Shown piece after piece: positions 6,888-13,313 of a stretch of DNA of 13,383 bases. The notes beneath the pieces were generated by a model. The model worked only from the letters and a program-made list of their open reading frames with translations. It was not told where the DNA came from and ran no database searches. Where the stretch lies: positions 1 to 13,383 of the forward strand of contig JAGLDN010000238.1 of NCBI GenBank assembly GCA_023145575.1, given 5' to 3'. The DNA comes from Psychromonas sp. Lineage in GTDB: Bacteria > Pseudomonadota > Gammaproteobacteria > Enterobacterales > Psychromonadaceae. Each line of letters begins with the position of its first letter. Position 1 is the stretch's first letter. The translations under genes and the position numbers were made by a program.

Positions 6888-7340
6888 TTAAACTGAACTC
6901 TGACGGATCCATATCATCCGTAAATTCTATCAATTGGTTTAGGTAACGCTTTAATCGGCTTAATTGTCATTAACTGACAGTTCTATCGATAGGTGGCTTT
7001 CATAATTTGATAAGCAGAGGTTAGTTTATCCGCCAGTTTTATGACGTAGTACACTGCCAAGATTGCACGATCTCGTTTTGTCGGCGTAAATATTAATAAT
7101 GAACAATAAAGTGCTTTAATATGATTGTTATACAAGAGATATTAATGAATTAAAGTTATATTATAAAATTTGAATGGAAAACTATACTACCGCATTGTAT
7201 TGTCAATGTGATTTCATTATTTAATGAAATTAAAGTCCGCCATTCTGCATAATTTAACTTGTTGATTTTAATTGTAAGAATGCTTGAACCGTTAAATCAC
7301 ATACAAATTGACTGGTTAAGGTAAGTACATTGAATGATTA
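6888..7340. other. AT-rich spacer with palindromes
   Basis: After the isochorismatase-like gene lies a hairpin, ACGGAT (6903-6908) with ATCCGT (6916-6921), without a T-run, so a poor terminator. TGTCA-TTAAC-TGACA lies at 6965-6979. The best palindrome is at 7211-7230. A minus-strand frame ending at 6983 has about 50 protein-like codons but no ATG or ribosome-binding site, so it is not listed as a gene. Confidence 0.4.
7211..7230. promoter_or_regulatory. 20-bp palindrome, possible operator
   Basis: ATTTCATTA and TAATGAAAT are perfect 9-bp arms around a TT centre. The sequence is AT-rich and not next to a start codon, so a regulatory role is only a guess. TAATGA also occurs in the palindromes upstream of the tandem genes at 11988 and 13231. 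Confidence 0.3.
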
Positions 7341-7416
7341 TATACCCAACACCTGAAGATCTTCGTTTCAGGACACCTGAACGATTCATGTTCAAAGCGC
7401 AATGCTCCCTTCGGTA

Positions 7417-7450
7417 GGGTTAAAAAAGAATTTAACCCTTTATTGTTTTT
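7417..7450 (+). terminator. Rho-independent terminator-like hairpin
   Basis: Perfect 8-bp arms GGGTTAAA (7417-7424) and TTTAACCC (7431-7438) enclose a 6-nt loop and are followed by a T-rich run (TTTATTGTTTTTC). No gene reads into it within 500 bp on the plus strand, so it may be a relic or belong to the repeat element. Confidence 0.5.
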
Positions 7451-7713
7451 CACTTTTTGAGTATTGCAACGCAAAAGATGATTTACTCAGTTGTCCCCAA
7501 AGGTCGAATTAAAATAAAGACTTTAATCCCTAAATAGTTATTCTAAGTCGAAATTTTATAACAACCGTTAATTGTTAGAAGTTTCCTTGATCGAGGGGCT
7601 TTAGCTCGGTTTTTTTATGAAAAAAGGCACTACTTTGTCATAACATTCGAAAATGGAGTAACCAATAAAATATTAATGTACCTTCGTTAATGCGACGGTA
7701 AAACGATTAGCAT

Positions 7714-7738
7714 CGTTAATCGTTAATCGTTAATCGTT
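7714..7738. repeat. Heptamer tandem repeat (CGTTAAT)n
   Basis: CGTTAAT is repeated three times and followed by CGTT (7714-7738). Other copies of the element have one unit here, for example CGTTAATTCGTTAG near 11010, so this is a local slippage expansion inside copy 4. Confidence 0.7.
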
Positions 7739-7973
7739 GTTAGACCTGCTGTTATGCCTTGATCTGATGTCCGAGCTAAAACCTGACAAAGCATATATAA
7801 AGTATCACGGGTATACGTCACTATCTAGATCATATTCTGGACAAGTAACGCTTCTAAGATTTTCTTCTTTTTTGATCTGTCTGTGTTAAATATACGATAA
7901 AATAGAGGGTTATTCTGAATCGACATATAAAAGTTTACGAACTAGTCACTCATTTTAACTAATATGAATGATA

Positions 7974-8558
7974 TCACTGACCTGCAAGTGGAAATTTGCC
8001 CATCATTAGATTTAGTATAAACTGAAATCGATCACCTTGCATATTTTCAATATCTTTATCCATATTGACAAAGCCTTGCATTGCGGATCGCCAATACACT
8101 GTGCTGAGTTTATTATCTAAAACGACCAATAAAAAAGTACCTTTTGCATATTTATTTTTATTAACACCTCGGTTTGATACCCCTGGCAGCAATCCAAATT
8201 TAGCTTGAATATTAGCGTCTGCAACCTCATTATTTAATGCAAAAAGAAAACCAATGACGACATCTGCTTGAATAGGATCTGGCTGATAAACATAGCCTTT
8301 TGTCTTCAAATATTGAATAATTTGTTTTTTAATGTGCTTATTTATTCTCAATTGATATTTTGTATTTTCTGTTGACAATACTTTACTGTACTCATCACTC
8401 CAGGCAAATGTTGTAAAAGCAGGCAGAACTTTAGCGGGATCTCCACTACTGACAATCGTTTCCCGTTGCAACTTCGCATGGCTTTGATGTTTAGCAGGCT
8501 TGGTTGTGCAACTATTTAAAAAAATCAATGATAGACACAGAATGAATAACTTTTTCAT
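7974..8558 (-). CDS. DUF4136-type outer-membrane lipoprotein
   Basis: This is a 194-aa protein with a lipoprotein signal: MKK, hydrophobic LFILCLSLIFL (4-14), lipobox LNSC with Cys17. Thr at +2 and no Asp argue for the outer membrane. The mature part follows the DUF4136 pattern: a TFAWSDEY strand (50-57), an RINKHIKKQIIQYLKTKGY helix (71-89) as in the family's 'i...i...L..kGy', ADVVIGFLFAL (98-108) as in 'aDl.V.y', then KGTFLLVVLD (139-148) and TVYWRSAMQGFV (153-164) matching 'G.l.i.l.D..t..liWrg.a'. The function of the family is unknown. AGGAG lies 7 nt before the ATG. The gene begins 15 nt after dusA ends on the same strand, so the two are probably co-transcribed. Confidence 0.85.
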   Translation of the reverse strand: MKKLFILCLSLIFLNSCTTKPAKHQSHAKLQRETIVSSGDPAKVLPAFTTFAWSDEYSKVLSTENTKYQLRINKHIKKQIIQYLKTKGYVYQPDPIQADVVIGFLFALNNEVADANIQAKFGLLPGVSNRGVNKNKYAKGTFLLVVLDNKLSTVYWRSAMQGFVNMDKDIENMQGDRFQFILNLMMGKFPLAGQ

Positions 8559-8573
8559 GCTAAAACTCCTAAA

Positions 8574-9557
8574 TTAAATTTCAGTTACAAATGAAGCAGC
8601 TTTTTGCATTACCTCAATACCAGATCCAACTTTATGACCGTATTCACTTAAATGACGTCGCCAAGCTCTCGCTCCTGGCATTCCCTGAAAAAGTCCAAGC
8701 ATGTGCCGAGCAATGTGATTCAAGTATGCGCCATTACTTAATTGCTGTTCTATATAAAGATACATTTTTTCTAAAATTTGGTAGCGCGTTAACACTTCCC
8801 TGTCACTTGCAAAAAAAGTTTGATCGACACTGCTTAACAAATAAGGATTTGAATAAACTTCACGCCCTAGCATTACCCCATCTACATGTTCAAGATGTAT
8901 TTTACACTGATTAAAAGTTTTAATACCGCCATTAATGGCAATGATTAACCGTGGAAAATCTTTTTTAAGTTGATAAACTCGATGATAATCTAACACAGGG
9001 CGTTCTCGATTCTGTTTCGGACTTAACCCCTTCAACCAAGCTTTCCGTGCATGTATAATAAAGGTATTGCAACCTTTATCATTGACTTGGCCAATAAAAT
9101 CACAAAGAAATTGATAAGAATCTAACTCATCAATCCCAATACGCGTTTTCACTGAAATAGGCAAGCCCGTTGCGTCAGACATTGCAGAAACAGCATTGCC
9201 GACTAAGTCAGGTTCAGCCATTAAACAAGCCCCAAAACGACCATTTTGAACACGATCTGATGGGCAACCAACATTTAAATTGATTTCATTATATCCCCGC
9301 TGTTTTCCCACCAATGCAGCTTTCGCCAAATCAACACTCGCAAAACCTCCAAGTTGCAAGCAAATAGGCGACTCAGTATCCCCTTTTTTAAGGTGATCTT
9401 TCTTGCCAAATAAAATAGCACCTGTTGTCACCATTTCAGTATACATCAAGGCGTTTTTAGACATGATCCGATAAAAGTGACGGCAATGACGATCTGTCCA
9501 ATCAAGCATGGGCGCTATAGAAAAACGATTAGAGGGATATTTAATTTCTTTTTTCAT
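8574..9557 (-). CDS. dusA: tRNA-dihydrouridine(20/20a) synthase DusA
   Basis: DusA is the FMN-dependent enzyme that reduces uridine 20/20a in the tRNA D-loop with NADPH. Counting from ATG 9557 it has 327 residues, the usual length. Landmarks in order: RFSIAPMLDWTDRHCR (11-26), TEMVTTGAI (40-48), LQLGG (67-71), EINLNVGCPSDRVQNG (91-106) with catalytic Cys98, GACLM (109-113), VKTRIG (136-141), FIIHARKAWLKGLSPKQNR (166-184), INGGIK (208-213), DGVMLGRE (226-233), and RHMLGLFQGMPGARAWRR (284-301). All are typical of the gammaproteobacterial DusA subfamily, with no missing key residue. A TTG at 9626 would add 23 residues; ATG 9557 is preferred because the extension is not part of the family and runs into repeat-derived DNA. 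The ribosome-binding site is a distant AAGG. Confidence 0.95.
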   Translation of the reverse strand: MKKEIKYPSNRFSIAPMLDWTDRHCRHFYRIMSKNALMYTEMVTTGAILFGKKDHLKKGDTESPICLQLGGFASVDLAKAALVGKQRGYNEINLNVGCPSDRVQNGRFGACLMAEPDLVGNAVSAMSDATGLPISVKTRIGIDELDSYQFLCDFIGQVNDKGCNTFIIHARKAWLKGLSPKQNRERPVLDYHRVYQLKKDFPRLIIAINGGIKTFNQCKIHLEHVDGVMLGREVYSNPYLLSSVDQTFFASDREVLTRYQILEKMYLYIEQQLSNGAYLNHIARHMLGLFQGMPGARAWRRHLSEYGHKVGSGIEVMQKAASFVTEI

Positions 9558-9599
9558 AATATTCAATGCCTTATAAGAATGTATCGAAAAGACGTCTTG

Positions 9600-9734
9600 T
9601 TCGATGGGCGTGATCTTGAAAGTCAACCCGTCGTAACACTCATCGGAAATTGAATAGCATTACCTAACGTTGTATCTCGATGTGACATTCTAGCAAAAGC
9701 CTGACAAAGCATCTTTACGCCAGATGAGTATATA
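9600..9734. repeat. Dispersed MITE-like repeat, copy 5 (right-end fragment)
   Basis: AAAAGCCTGACAAAGCATC (9695-9713) followed by TTTACGCCAGATGAGTATA is the family's right end (compare 5675-5708). The preceding ~90 bp resemble the copy 3 interior only loosely. It starts about 45 bp upstream of the dusA ATG, so the insertion may supply or displace the dusA promoter. Confidence 0.55.
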
Positions 9735-9860
9735 ATAACTGTAATATTATAGTGGCAAAAAAAGCATAACAACTTAATTCTAGCACGAGAATCAAATAGA
9801 ATTTTCTTCAGATAAAGCAAGGTAATAGTGTTAATATCAAATAATAATTACTTTGATGAT
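9735..9860. other. Short AT-rich spacer
   Basis: No gene, terminator or clear repeat is visible between two dispersed-repeat copies. A minus-strand frame crossing here is low-complexity and lacks a ribosome-binding site. Confidence 0.4.
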
Positions 9861-10106
9861 TATACTCATGCTTCTTCACAAAGTAACGTCATAATGGCAA
9901 ATTTTACCTAAATGCCCGACATAAAATTGACCTCTGGCTGATTCACTGCGTTAATTTCAATTACATAAAATACCCGTTTACAGCAACATTCGCCTCAATA
10001 TTAAGCTGTCTTTCTGCGCAAAATTTAAATGGCATACTTAATGTAACTGATGTTACTCAGTAAGTTAAAAGATTCGATAAAATACTGTTAAAGTATCACG
10101 GGTATA
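9861..10106. repeat. Dispersed MITE-like repeat, copy 6 (internally deleted)
   Basis: The left end is TATACTCATG (9861). Then AAGTAACGTCATAATGG and GACATAAAATTGACC with CTGATTCACTGCGTTAAT follow the left half of copy 3, including a decayed version of its palindrome. The right end, TTAAAGTATCACGGGTATA, is the same as in copy 4. It is 246 bp long, shorter than the others, and abuts the IS630 relic. Confidence 0.6.
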
Positions 10107-10113
10107 TAAGCAG

Positions 10114-10736
10114 CTGAAAGGCGTACCACACAAATACTTCCAAGAAAAAAGATGTTTTCGTTGAAGAATATAATGAAATAAAGGCAATGGTAGGCAGCGA
10201 TGAGCCTATATTATTCATGATGTTACACATCCAACGCAAGCCACCAAAGTAAGTTGCGGTTGGATACGGACAGGTACAGGCAAAACAATAGAAACAACAG
10301 GAAGTAGAACGAGATGAAACATTGTCGGTGCGATAAGGTTAAGTCATATTGAAGACGCAATTACTGAGCAATATGCACGGTTAATGGTGAATCAATTATT
10401 GATTTTTTTAAGTTGATAAGAGAACAATATAAGTTAGATAAAGCTATTCACTTAATACTTGACGGCGCTGGATATTATCGTAGTGCAGTCGTTAAAGAAG
10501 AGGCGAAAAACCTCAATATTATATTACATTATTTACCACCTTACAGCCCCAATTTAATCCCTATTGAGCGCCTTTGGAAAGTAATGAAAGAATACGCGAC
10601 AAATAATAAATATTTTTCAACAGCAAAAGAATGCCGGCGAAACAGTGATGAGTTTTTTGTTAGTACATTACCACAAATTGGTCATGCTTTAGATGGTAGG
10701 ATTAAAGATAACTTCCAAACCTTCGATTTTACCTAA
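10114..10736 (+). pseudogene. IS630-family transposase (Tc1/mariner-type DDE), frameshifted
   Basis: Frames must be joined to read it: LKGVPHKYFQEK (from 10114), DVFVEEYNEIKAMVGSDEPILFM, DVTHPTQATKVSCGWIRTG, TIETTGSRTR, a lost base where an ATG codon became TGA, NIVGAIRLSHIEDAITEQYA, another lost base, then VNGESIIDFFKLIREQY running into an open 107-codon stretch (10413-10736). That last part has LILDGAGYYRS (second Asp) and LPPYSPNL-IPIERLWKVMKEY (catalytic Glu), where the usual NPIE is changed to IPIE. Ends such as GHALDGRI and NFQTFDFT are typical of the family. The N-terminal helix-turn-helix half is missing. At least three frameshifts make it dead. Live members insert at TA. Its right end at 10741-10766 matches the dispersed repeats. 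Confidence 0.9.
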
Positions 10737-10740
10737 ATTG

Positions 10741-10766
10741 AAGCATTTTGACGGATGATGGGTATA
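10741..10766. repeat. Right terminal repeat of the IS630 relic
   Basis: The bases AAGCATTTTGACGGATGATG then GGTATA follow the transposase stop by 4 nt, as expected for an IS630 end. They align with the right end of repeat copy 3 (AAGCATTTTAACGTCAGATG then GGTCTA), and the TATA overlaps the left end of the next repeat copy. Confidence 0.7.
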
Positions 10767-11105
10767 TACTCATGTAGCGTATGGGTGAAAAGCTAGATAG
10801 AAAGATTTTTCCAAGGTACTAGAAATAAAATAATGACTTTAATTCTTATCGAGTGGTGCTAAGTCGGCTTGTTTTTGAATAGTAAGTCTTCACTTTGTTG
10901 ATTGGTACGCGTTGCCATGCTCTACGAGGTGCTAATACGCTTTATTATGAAAAAATGGTAACCTTACGTTACAACAATCGAACAAGAAACAACCAATCAT
11001 AATTAGCATCGTCCGTTAATTCGTTAGACAAATGATTAGCATAATTCATCGTTAATAGGTTAAATGTTGACTCTTGACGTGGCCTCTGAACTAAAGCATG
11101 GCAAC
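10765..11105. repeat. Dispersed MITE-like repeat, copy 7 (left edge of tandem unit 1)
   Basis: It starts TATACTCATGTAGCGTATGG and contains AATAATGACTTTAATTC, GAGTGGTGCTAAGTCG and AATCATAATTAGCATCG blocks. The right terminal repeat is lost: after CTAAAGCATGG (11091-11101) the sequence passes into the tail shared by both tandem genes. It is about 95% identical to copy 8. Confidence 0.65.
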
Positions 11106-11147
11106 AAAGAAAAAAGAGGCTCGCCTTGGTGATGAATTACGAACAAC

Positions 11148-11162
11148 CTTGATTGAATCAAG
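11148..11162. promoter_or_regulatory. Small palindrome after tandem gene 1
   Basis: CTTGATT-G-AATCAAG lies 12 nt beyond the gene's stop codon. The same arms with a changed centre base (A) occur after gene 2 at 12382-12396. The tiny loop and lack of a T-run argue against a normal terminator; it may be a protein site. Confidence 0.35.
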
Positions 11163-11174
11163 TATCAAAATGCG

Positions 11175-11969
11175 CTAGTCGTCGGAGTCGTCGGAGTCGC
11201 ACCACTCAGGGAGGTAGAACTGAGTTACTTTGCTTTCTTCATCAGCCCCCCTACTCAGTATGTTTGCAAGTTCTTCAAATGCGGCAATTGCTGTGCCGTA
11301 ATGTTGACACGTTCCCTTAACAAGGGCGCGATAGAGGATGCATGCTCTATCTGCCATTTTAACCTCACGTTTAAATATCTCACCCGTAAGATACACTGCA
11401 TGGCCTATACCTCCCTCACGTACAAAAACCTCACGGCTCATTTCTCCAACTGATTGTTCTCTCAATTGTTGTTCAGTGAGGGGCTCTGAGTCTTCATGTG
11501 TCTTGAATTGATTAACATTGGAAGAATGATTAACGCGTAAACTCGTTATTGTTACTATTTCTCCCGTTTGTCCAGTTAATAATAGATGTACATACTTTAT
11601 CGCCCCTACTGCGTTAGCGTCTAGAAGTAAATTAGCTTTAAATTTTCTCCCATTTGGTAAGCAAATTTGATCACAATGTGTCCTTAGTATTACCTCCCAT
11701 TGCATTATAAGTTTAAAAATGCACTTTAGCATGTATTGTCGATAAGAATCGAATTCAGGTGATGGTGGTATATTGCTATATTGAACATGCATATTAAATC
11801 TACTTTTATGAGAGAGAGGAAATTGATCATCGTCACTCAATTCTTGATAGTCATATTCATTTTCATCTGTGTCTGTGTCTGTGTCTGACTCGTCCGTAGT
11901 AAAGATTGTTCTTTCAATGTCGGTGTACTTCCAGATATATTTATTGGGTTTATCGTTTGATATTTTCAT
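11175..11969 (-). CDS. Unrecognised 264-aa tandem paralogue 1, acidic, mosaic
   Basis: No signal peptide or membrane segment. The first 20 residues (MKISNDKPNKYIWK...ERTIF) are nearly identical in paralogue 2. Residues 26-50 form an acidic linker with a DTDTDTDE repeat encoded by a TCTGTG microsatellite. RFNMHVQYSNIPPSPEF (57-73) and a helix YMLKCIFKLIMQW (79-91) are conserved; 92-115 are divergent. A core from LDANAVGAIKYVH to DRACILY (116-213) is almost invariant. The tail GTCQHYGTAI...FYLPEWCDSDDSDD ends acidic. Y193, E197, R208-A209, Y213 and A215-L216 match, without gaps, the protein at 1790-2680. No family was recognised; a dead M35-like fold is possible, since DRACILYRALVK sits like RAxTxxHExxH without its metal ligands. 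The ribosome-binding site AGGA is 10 nt upstream, long but the same in both copies. Confidence 0.75.
   Translation of the reverse strand: MKISNDKPNKYIWKYTDIERTIFTTDESDTDTDTDENEYDYQELSDDDQFPLSHKSRFNMHVQYSNIPPSPEFDSYRQYMLKCIFKLIMQWEVILRTHCDQICLPNGRKFKANLLLDANAVGAIKYVHLLLTGQTGEIVTITSLRVNHSSNVNQFKTHEDSEPLTEQQLREQSVGEMSREVFVREGGIGHAVYLTGEIFKREVKMADRACILYRALVKGTCQHYGTAIAAFEELANILSRGADEESKVTQFYLPEWCDSDDSDD
11866..11887. repeat. Hexamer microsatellite (TCTGTG)n within a gene
   Basis: TCTGTG occurs three times and is followed by TCTG; on the minus strand it encodes alternating Asp-Thr in the acidic linker of tandem gene 1. Paralogue 2 lacks it. A hexamer unit changes linker length without breaking the frame. 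Confidence 0.75.
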
Positions 11970-11987
11970 GCTTTTTAATTCCTAGGC

Positions 11988-12010
11988 TAATGAATCATTA
12001 AAATTTAATG
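11988..12010. promoter_or_regulatory. Two overlapping palindromes upstream of tandem gene 1
   Basis: TAATGA-A-TCATTA (11988-12000) overlaps CATTAAA-A-TTTAATG (11996-12010). They begin 19 nt before the ATG and are identical in unit 2. Placement between the expected promoter and the ribosome-binding site is that of an operator or an mRNA leader structure. Confidence 0.5.
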
Positions 12011-12014
12011 AGTC

Positions 12015-12340
12015 TATTCTCGCGTAGTGTATGAATGAAAAGTCAGAAAGGCAAATTTTATCAAAGTACTAGAAATAAAATAATGACTTTAATTCTTATC
12101 GAGTGGTGCTAAGTCGACTTGTTTTTGAATAGTAAGTCTTCGCTTTGTTGATCATGCTCTATGAGGCGCTAATACGGTTTATTATGAAAAAATGGTAACC
12201 TTACGTTACAACAATCGAACAAGGAACAACCAATCATAATTAGCATCGTCCGTTAATTCGTTAGACAAATGATTAGCATAATTCATGGTAATAGGTTAAA
12301 TGTTGACTCTTGACGTGGCCTCTGAACTAAAGCATGGAAA
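12015..12340. repeat. Dispersed MITE-like repeat, copy 8 (between the tandem genes)
   Basis: It is nearly the same as copy 7, from GAAATAAAATAATGACTTTA onward, apart from scattered changes and a 13-bp deletion (TGGTACGCGTTGC of copy 7 is absent near 12152). Its left end has drifted to TATTCTCGCGTAG. It lies upstream of gene 1 (which reads leftward) and downstream of gene 2. Confidence 0.75.
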
Positions 12341-12381
12341 CAAAGAAAAAAGGCTCGCCTTGATGATGAATTACGAACAAC

Positions 12382-12396
12382 CTTGATTAAATCAAG
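12382..12396. promoter_or_regulatory. Small palindrome after tandem gene 2
   Basis: CTTGATT-A-AATCAAG is the counterpart of 11148-11162; arms are kept while the centre base differs, which is what selection on a symmetric site or hairpin would leave. Confidence 0.35.
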
Positions 12397-12408
12397 TATC
12401 AAAATGCG

Positions 12409-13212
12409 CTAGTCGTCGGAGTCGAAGGAGTCGCACCACTCAGGGAGGTAGAACCGACTTATTAGGTTTTCTAAATAATCAAGTCTCTGATCCATTGTTT
12501 TTGCAAGTCTTTCAAATGCGGTAATTGCTGTGCCGTAATGTTGACACGTACCCTTAACAATGGCCGCATAGAGGATGCATGCTCTATCTGCCATTCTAAC
12601 CTCACGTTTAAATATCTCACCCGTAAGATATACTGCATGGCCTATGCCTCCCTCACGCACAAAAACCTCACGGCTCATTTCTCCAACTGATTGTTCTCTC
12701 AATTGTTGTTCAGTGAGGGGCTCTGAGTCTTCATGTGTCTTGAATTGATTAACATTGGAAGAATGATTCATGCGTAAACTCGTTATTGTTACTATTTCTC
12801 CCGTTTGTCCGGTTAATAATAGATGTACATATTTTATCGCCCCTACTGCGTTAGCGTCTAGAAATATATCAGACTCAAAATTTATCCCAATTGGTGAGCT
12901 TTCTAGATCACAATCCCTCCTAAGCACTAGATCCCATTCCATGATAAGTTCAAAAATGCACTTTAGCATGTATTGTCGATCAGAATCTAATTTAGGTGAT
13001 GGTGGTATATTGCTATATTGAACATGCATATTAAATCTTTGTTTATGAAATCTACCTTTATAATAGAGAGGAACATCATCGTCACTGAATGCTTGAGATT
13101 CATCTTCTTTTACAACTTTATCTTCATCTGGCTCGTTCGTAGTAAAGATTGTTCTTTCAATGCGGGTTTGCTTCCAGATATATTTATTGGGCTTATCGTT
13201 TGATATTTTCAT
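12409..13212 (-). CDS. Unrecognised 267-aa tandem paralogue 2
   Basis: This is the second copy of the tandem gene. It shares the first 20 residues, the RFNMHVQYSNIPPSP block (59-73), the core from LDANAVGAIKYVH to DRACILY (118-215, differing mainly at V/M and K/R positions) and the FYLPEWCDS end. It differs in the acidic linker (EPDEDKVVKEDES instead of Asp-Thr repeats), in a four-residue insertion near 56, in residues 93-117 (RRDCDLESSPIGINFESDIF), and in the C-terminal helix (ERLAKTMDQRLDYLENLISR, 234-253). AL of paralogue 1 is AI here (217-218). The frame is intact and the same leader palindromes and GAGGA ribosome-binding site are present, so both copies are probably expressed. Function unknown; soluble and cytoplasmic by composition. 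Confidence 0.75.
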   Translation of the reverse strand: MKISNDKPNKYIWKQTRIERTIFTTNEPDEDKVVKEDESQAFSDDDVPLYYKGRFHKQRFNMHVQYSNIPPSPKLDSDRQYMLKCIFELIMEWDLVLRRDCDLESSPIGINFESDIFLDANAVGAIKYVHLLLTGQTGEIVTITSLRMNHSSNVNQFKTHEDSEPLTEQQLREQSVGEMSREVFVREGGIGHAVYLTGEIFKREVRMADRACILYAAIVKGTCQHYGTAITAFERLAKTMDQRLDYLENLISRFYLPEWCDSFDSDD

Positions 13213-13230
13213 GCTTTTTAATTCCTCGGC

Positions 13231-13253
13231 TAATGAATCATTAAAATTTAATG
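13231..13253. promoter_or_regulatory. Two overlapping palindromes upstream of tandem gene 2
   Basis: The same TAATGA-A-TCATTA (13231-13243) and CATTAAA-A-TTTAATG (13239-13253) as in front of gene 1, with identical spacing to the ATG. The interruption of the next repeat copy at 13314 is about 100 bp upstream of the start codon, so this gene's upstream region differs beyond that point. Confidence 0.5.
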
Positions 13254-13257
13254 AGTC

Positions 13258-13313
13258 TATTCTCGCGTAGTGTATAAATGAAAAGTCAGAAAGGCAAATT
13301 TTATCAAGCTACT
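13258..13313. repeat. Dispersed MITE-like repeat, copy 9 (interrupted)
   Basis: TATTCTCGCGTAGTGTATAAATG to AAGCTACT matches the first 56 bp of copy 8 and then breaks off. The expected continuation (GAAATAAAATAATGAC) is replaced by unrelated sequence from 13314. Confidence 0.7.

Larger units (their letters stand above)
7341..7815. repeat. Dispersed MITE-like repeat, copy 4, with a nested hairpin region
   Basis: From 7497 the sequence CCCAAAGGTCGAATTAAAATAAAG and onward follows copy 3 closely, and it ends with CCTGACAAAGCATATATAAAG then TATCACGGGTATA (7803-7815). The left end TATACCCAACACCTGAAG (7341) is REP-like rather than the usual TATACCCATGTAACG. The ~100 bp that follow (GAAGATCTTC, TTCAGG-ACA-CCTGAA at 7367-7381, and the terminator-like hairpin) are not found in other copies. 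The element may therefore be composite. Confidence 0.55.
10765..13313. repeat. Tandem array, unit about 1.25 kb, two full units and a third cut short
   Basis: Unit 1 is 10765-12014 (1250 bp) and unit 2 is 12015-13257 (1243 bp). A third begins at 13258 and is interrupted after 56 bp. Each unit is a MITE-like copy (~330 bp), a ~70-bp conserved tail, a minus-strand gene (795 or 804 bp) and a ~45-bp leader with palindromes. Unequal recombination between the flanking repeat copies is the simplest origin. Confidence 0.85.

Noticed and set aside
6983..7135. About 50 protein-like codons on the minus strand ending KLADKLTSAYQIMKATYR
   Set aside because: No ATG or ribosome-binding site and no family match; too short to separate from chance, though it could be a gene stump.
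7591..7617. CGAG...CTCG followed by seven T residues, a possible terminator
   Set aside because: Only a 4-bp stem with a 9-nt loop, inside a repeat copy, and no gene reads into it.
8591..8914. 107-codon plus-strand frame
   Set aside because: Entirely antisense to dusA, whose motifs are unmistakable.
9623..9820. 65-codon minus-strand frame upstream of dusA
   Set aside because: Built from dispersed-repeat sequence and AT-rich spacer; no ribosome-binding site.
11098..11178. 26-codon mini-ORF beginning MATKKKEARLGDELR, overlapping the stop of tandem gene 1
   Set aside because: No ribosome-binding site, and the second unit has a 2-bp deletion that breaks the frame, so coding is not conserved.
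12770..13203. Two plus-strand frames (83 and 61 codons)
   Set aside because: Antisense to tandem gene 2; the corresponding frames are not kept in the sister copy.
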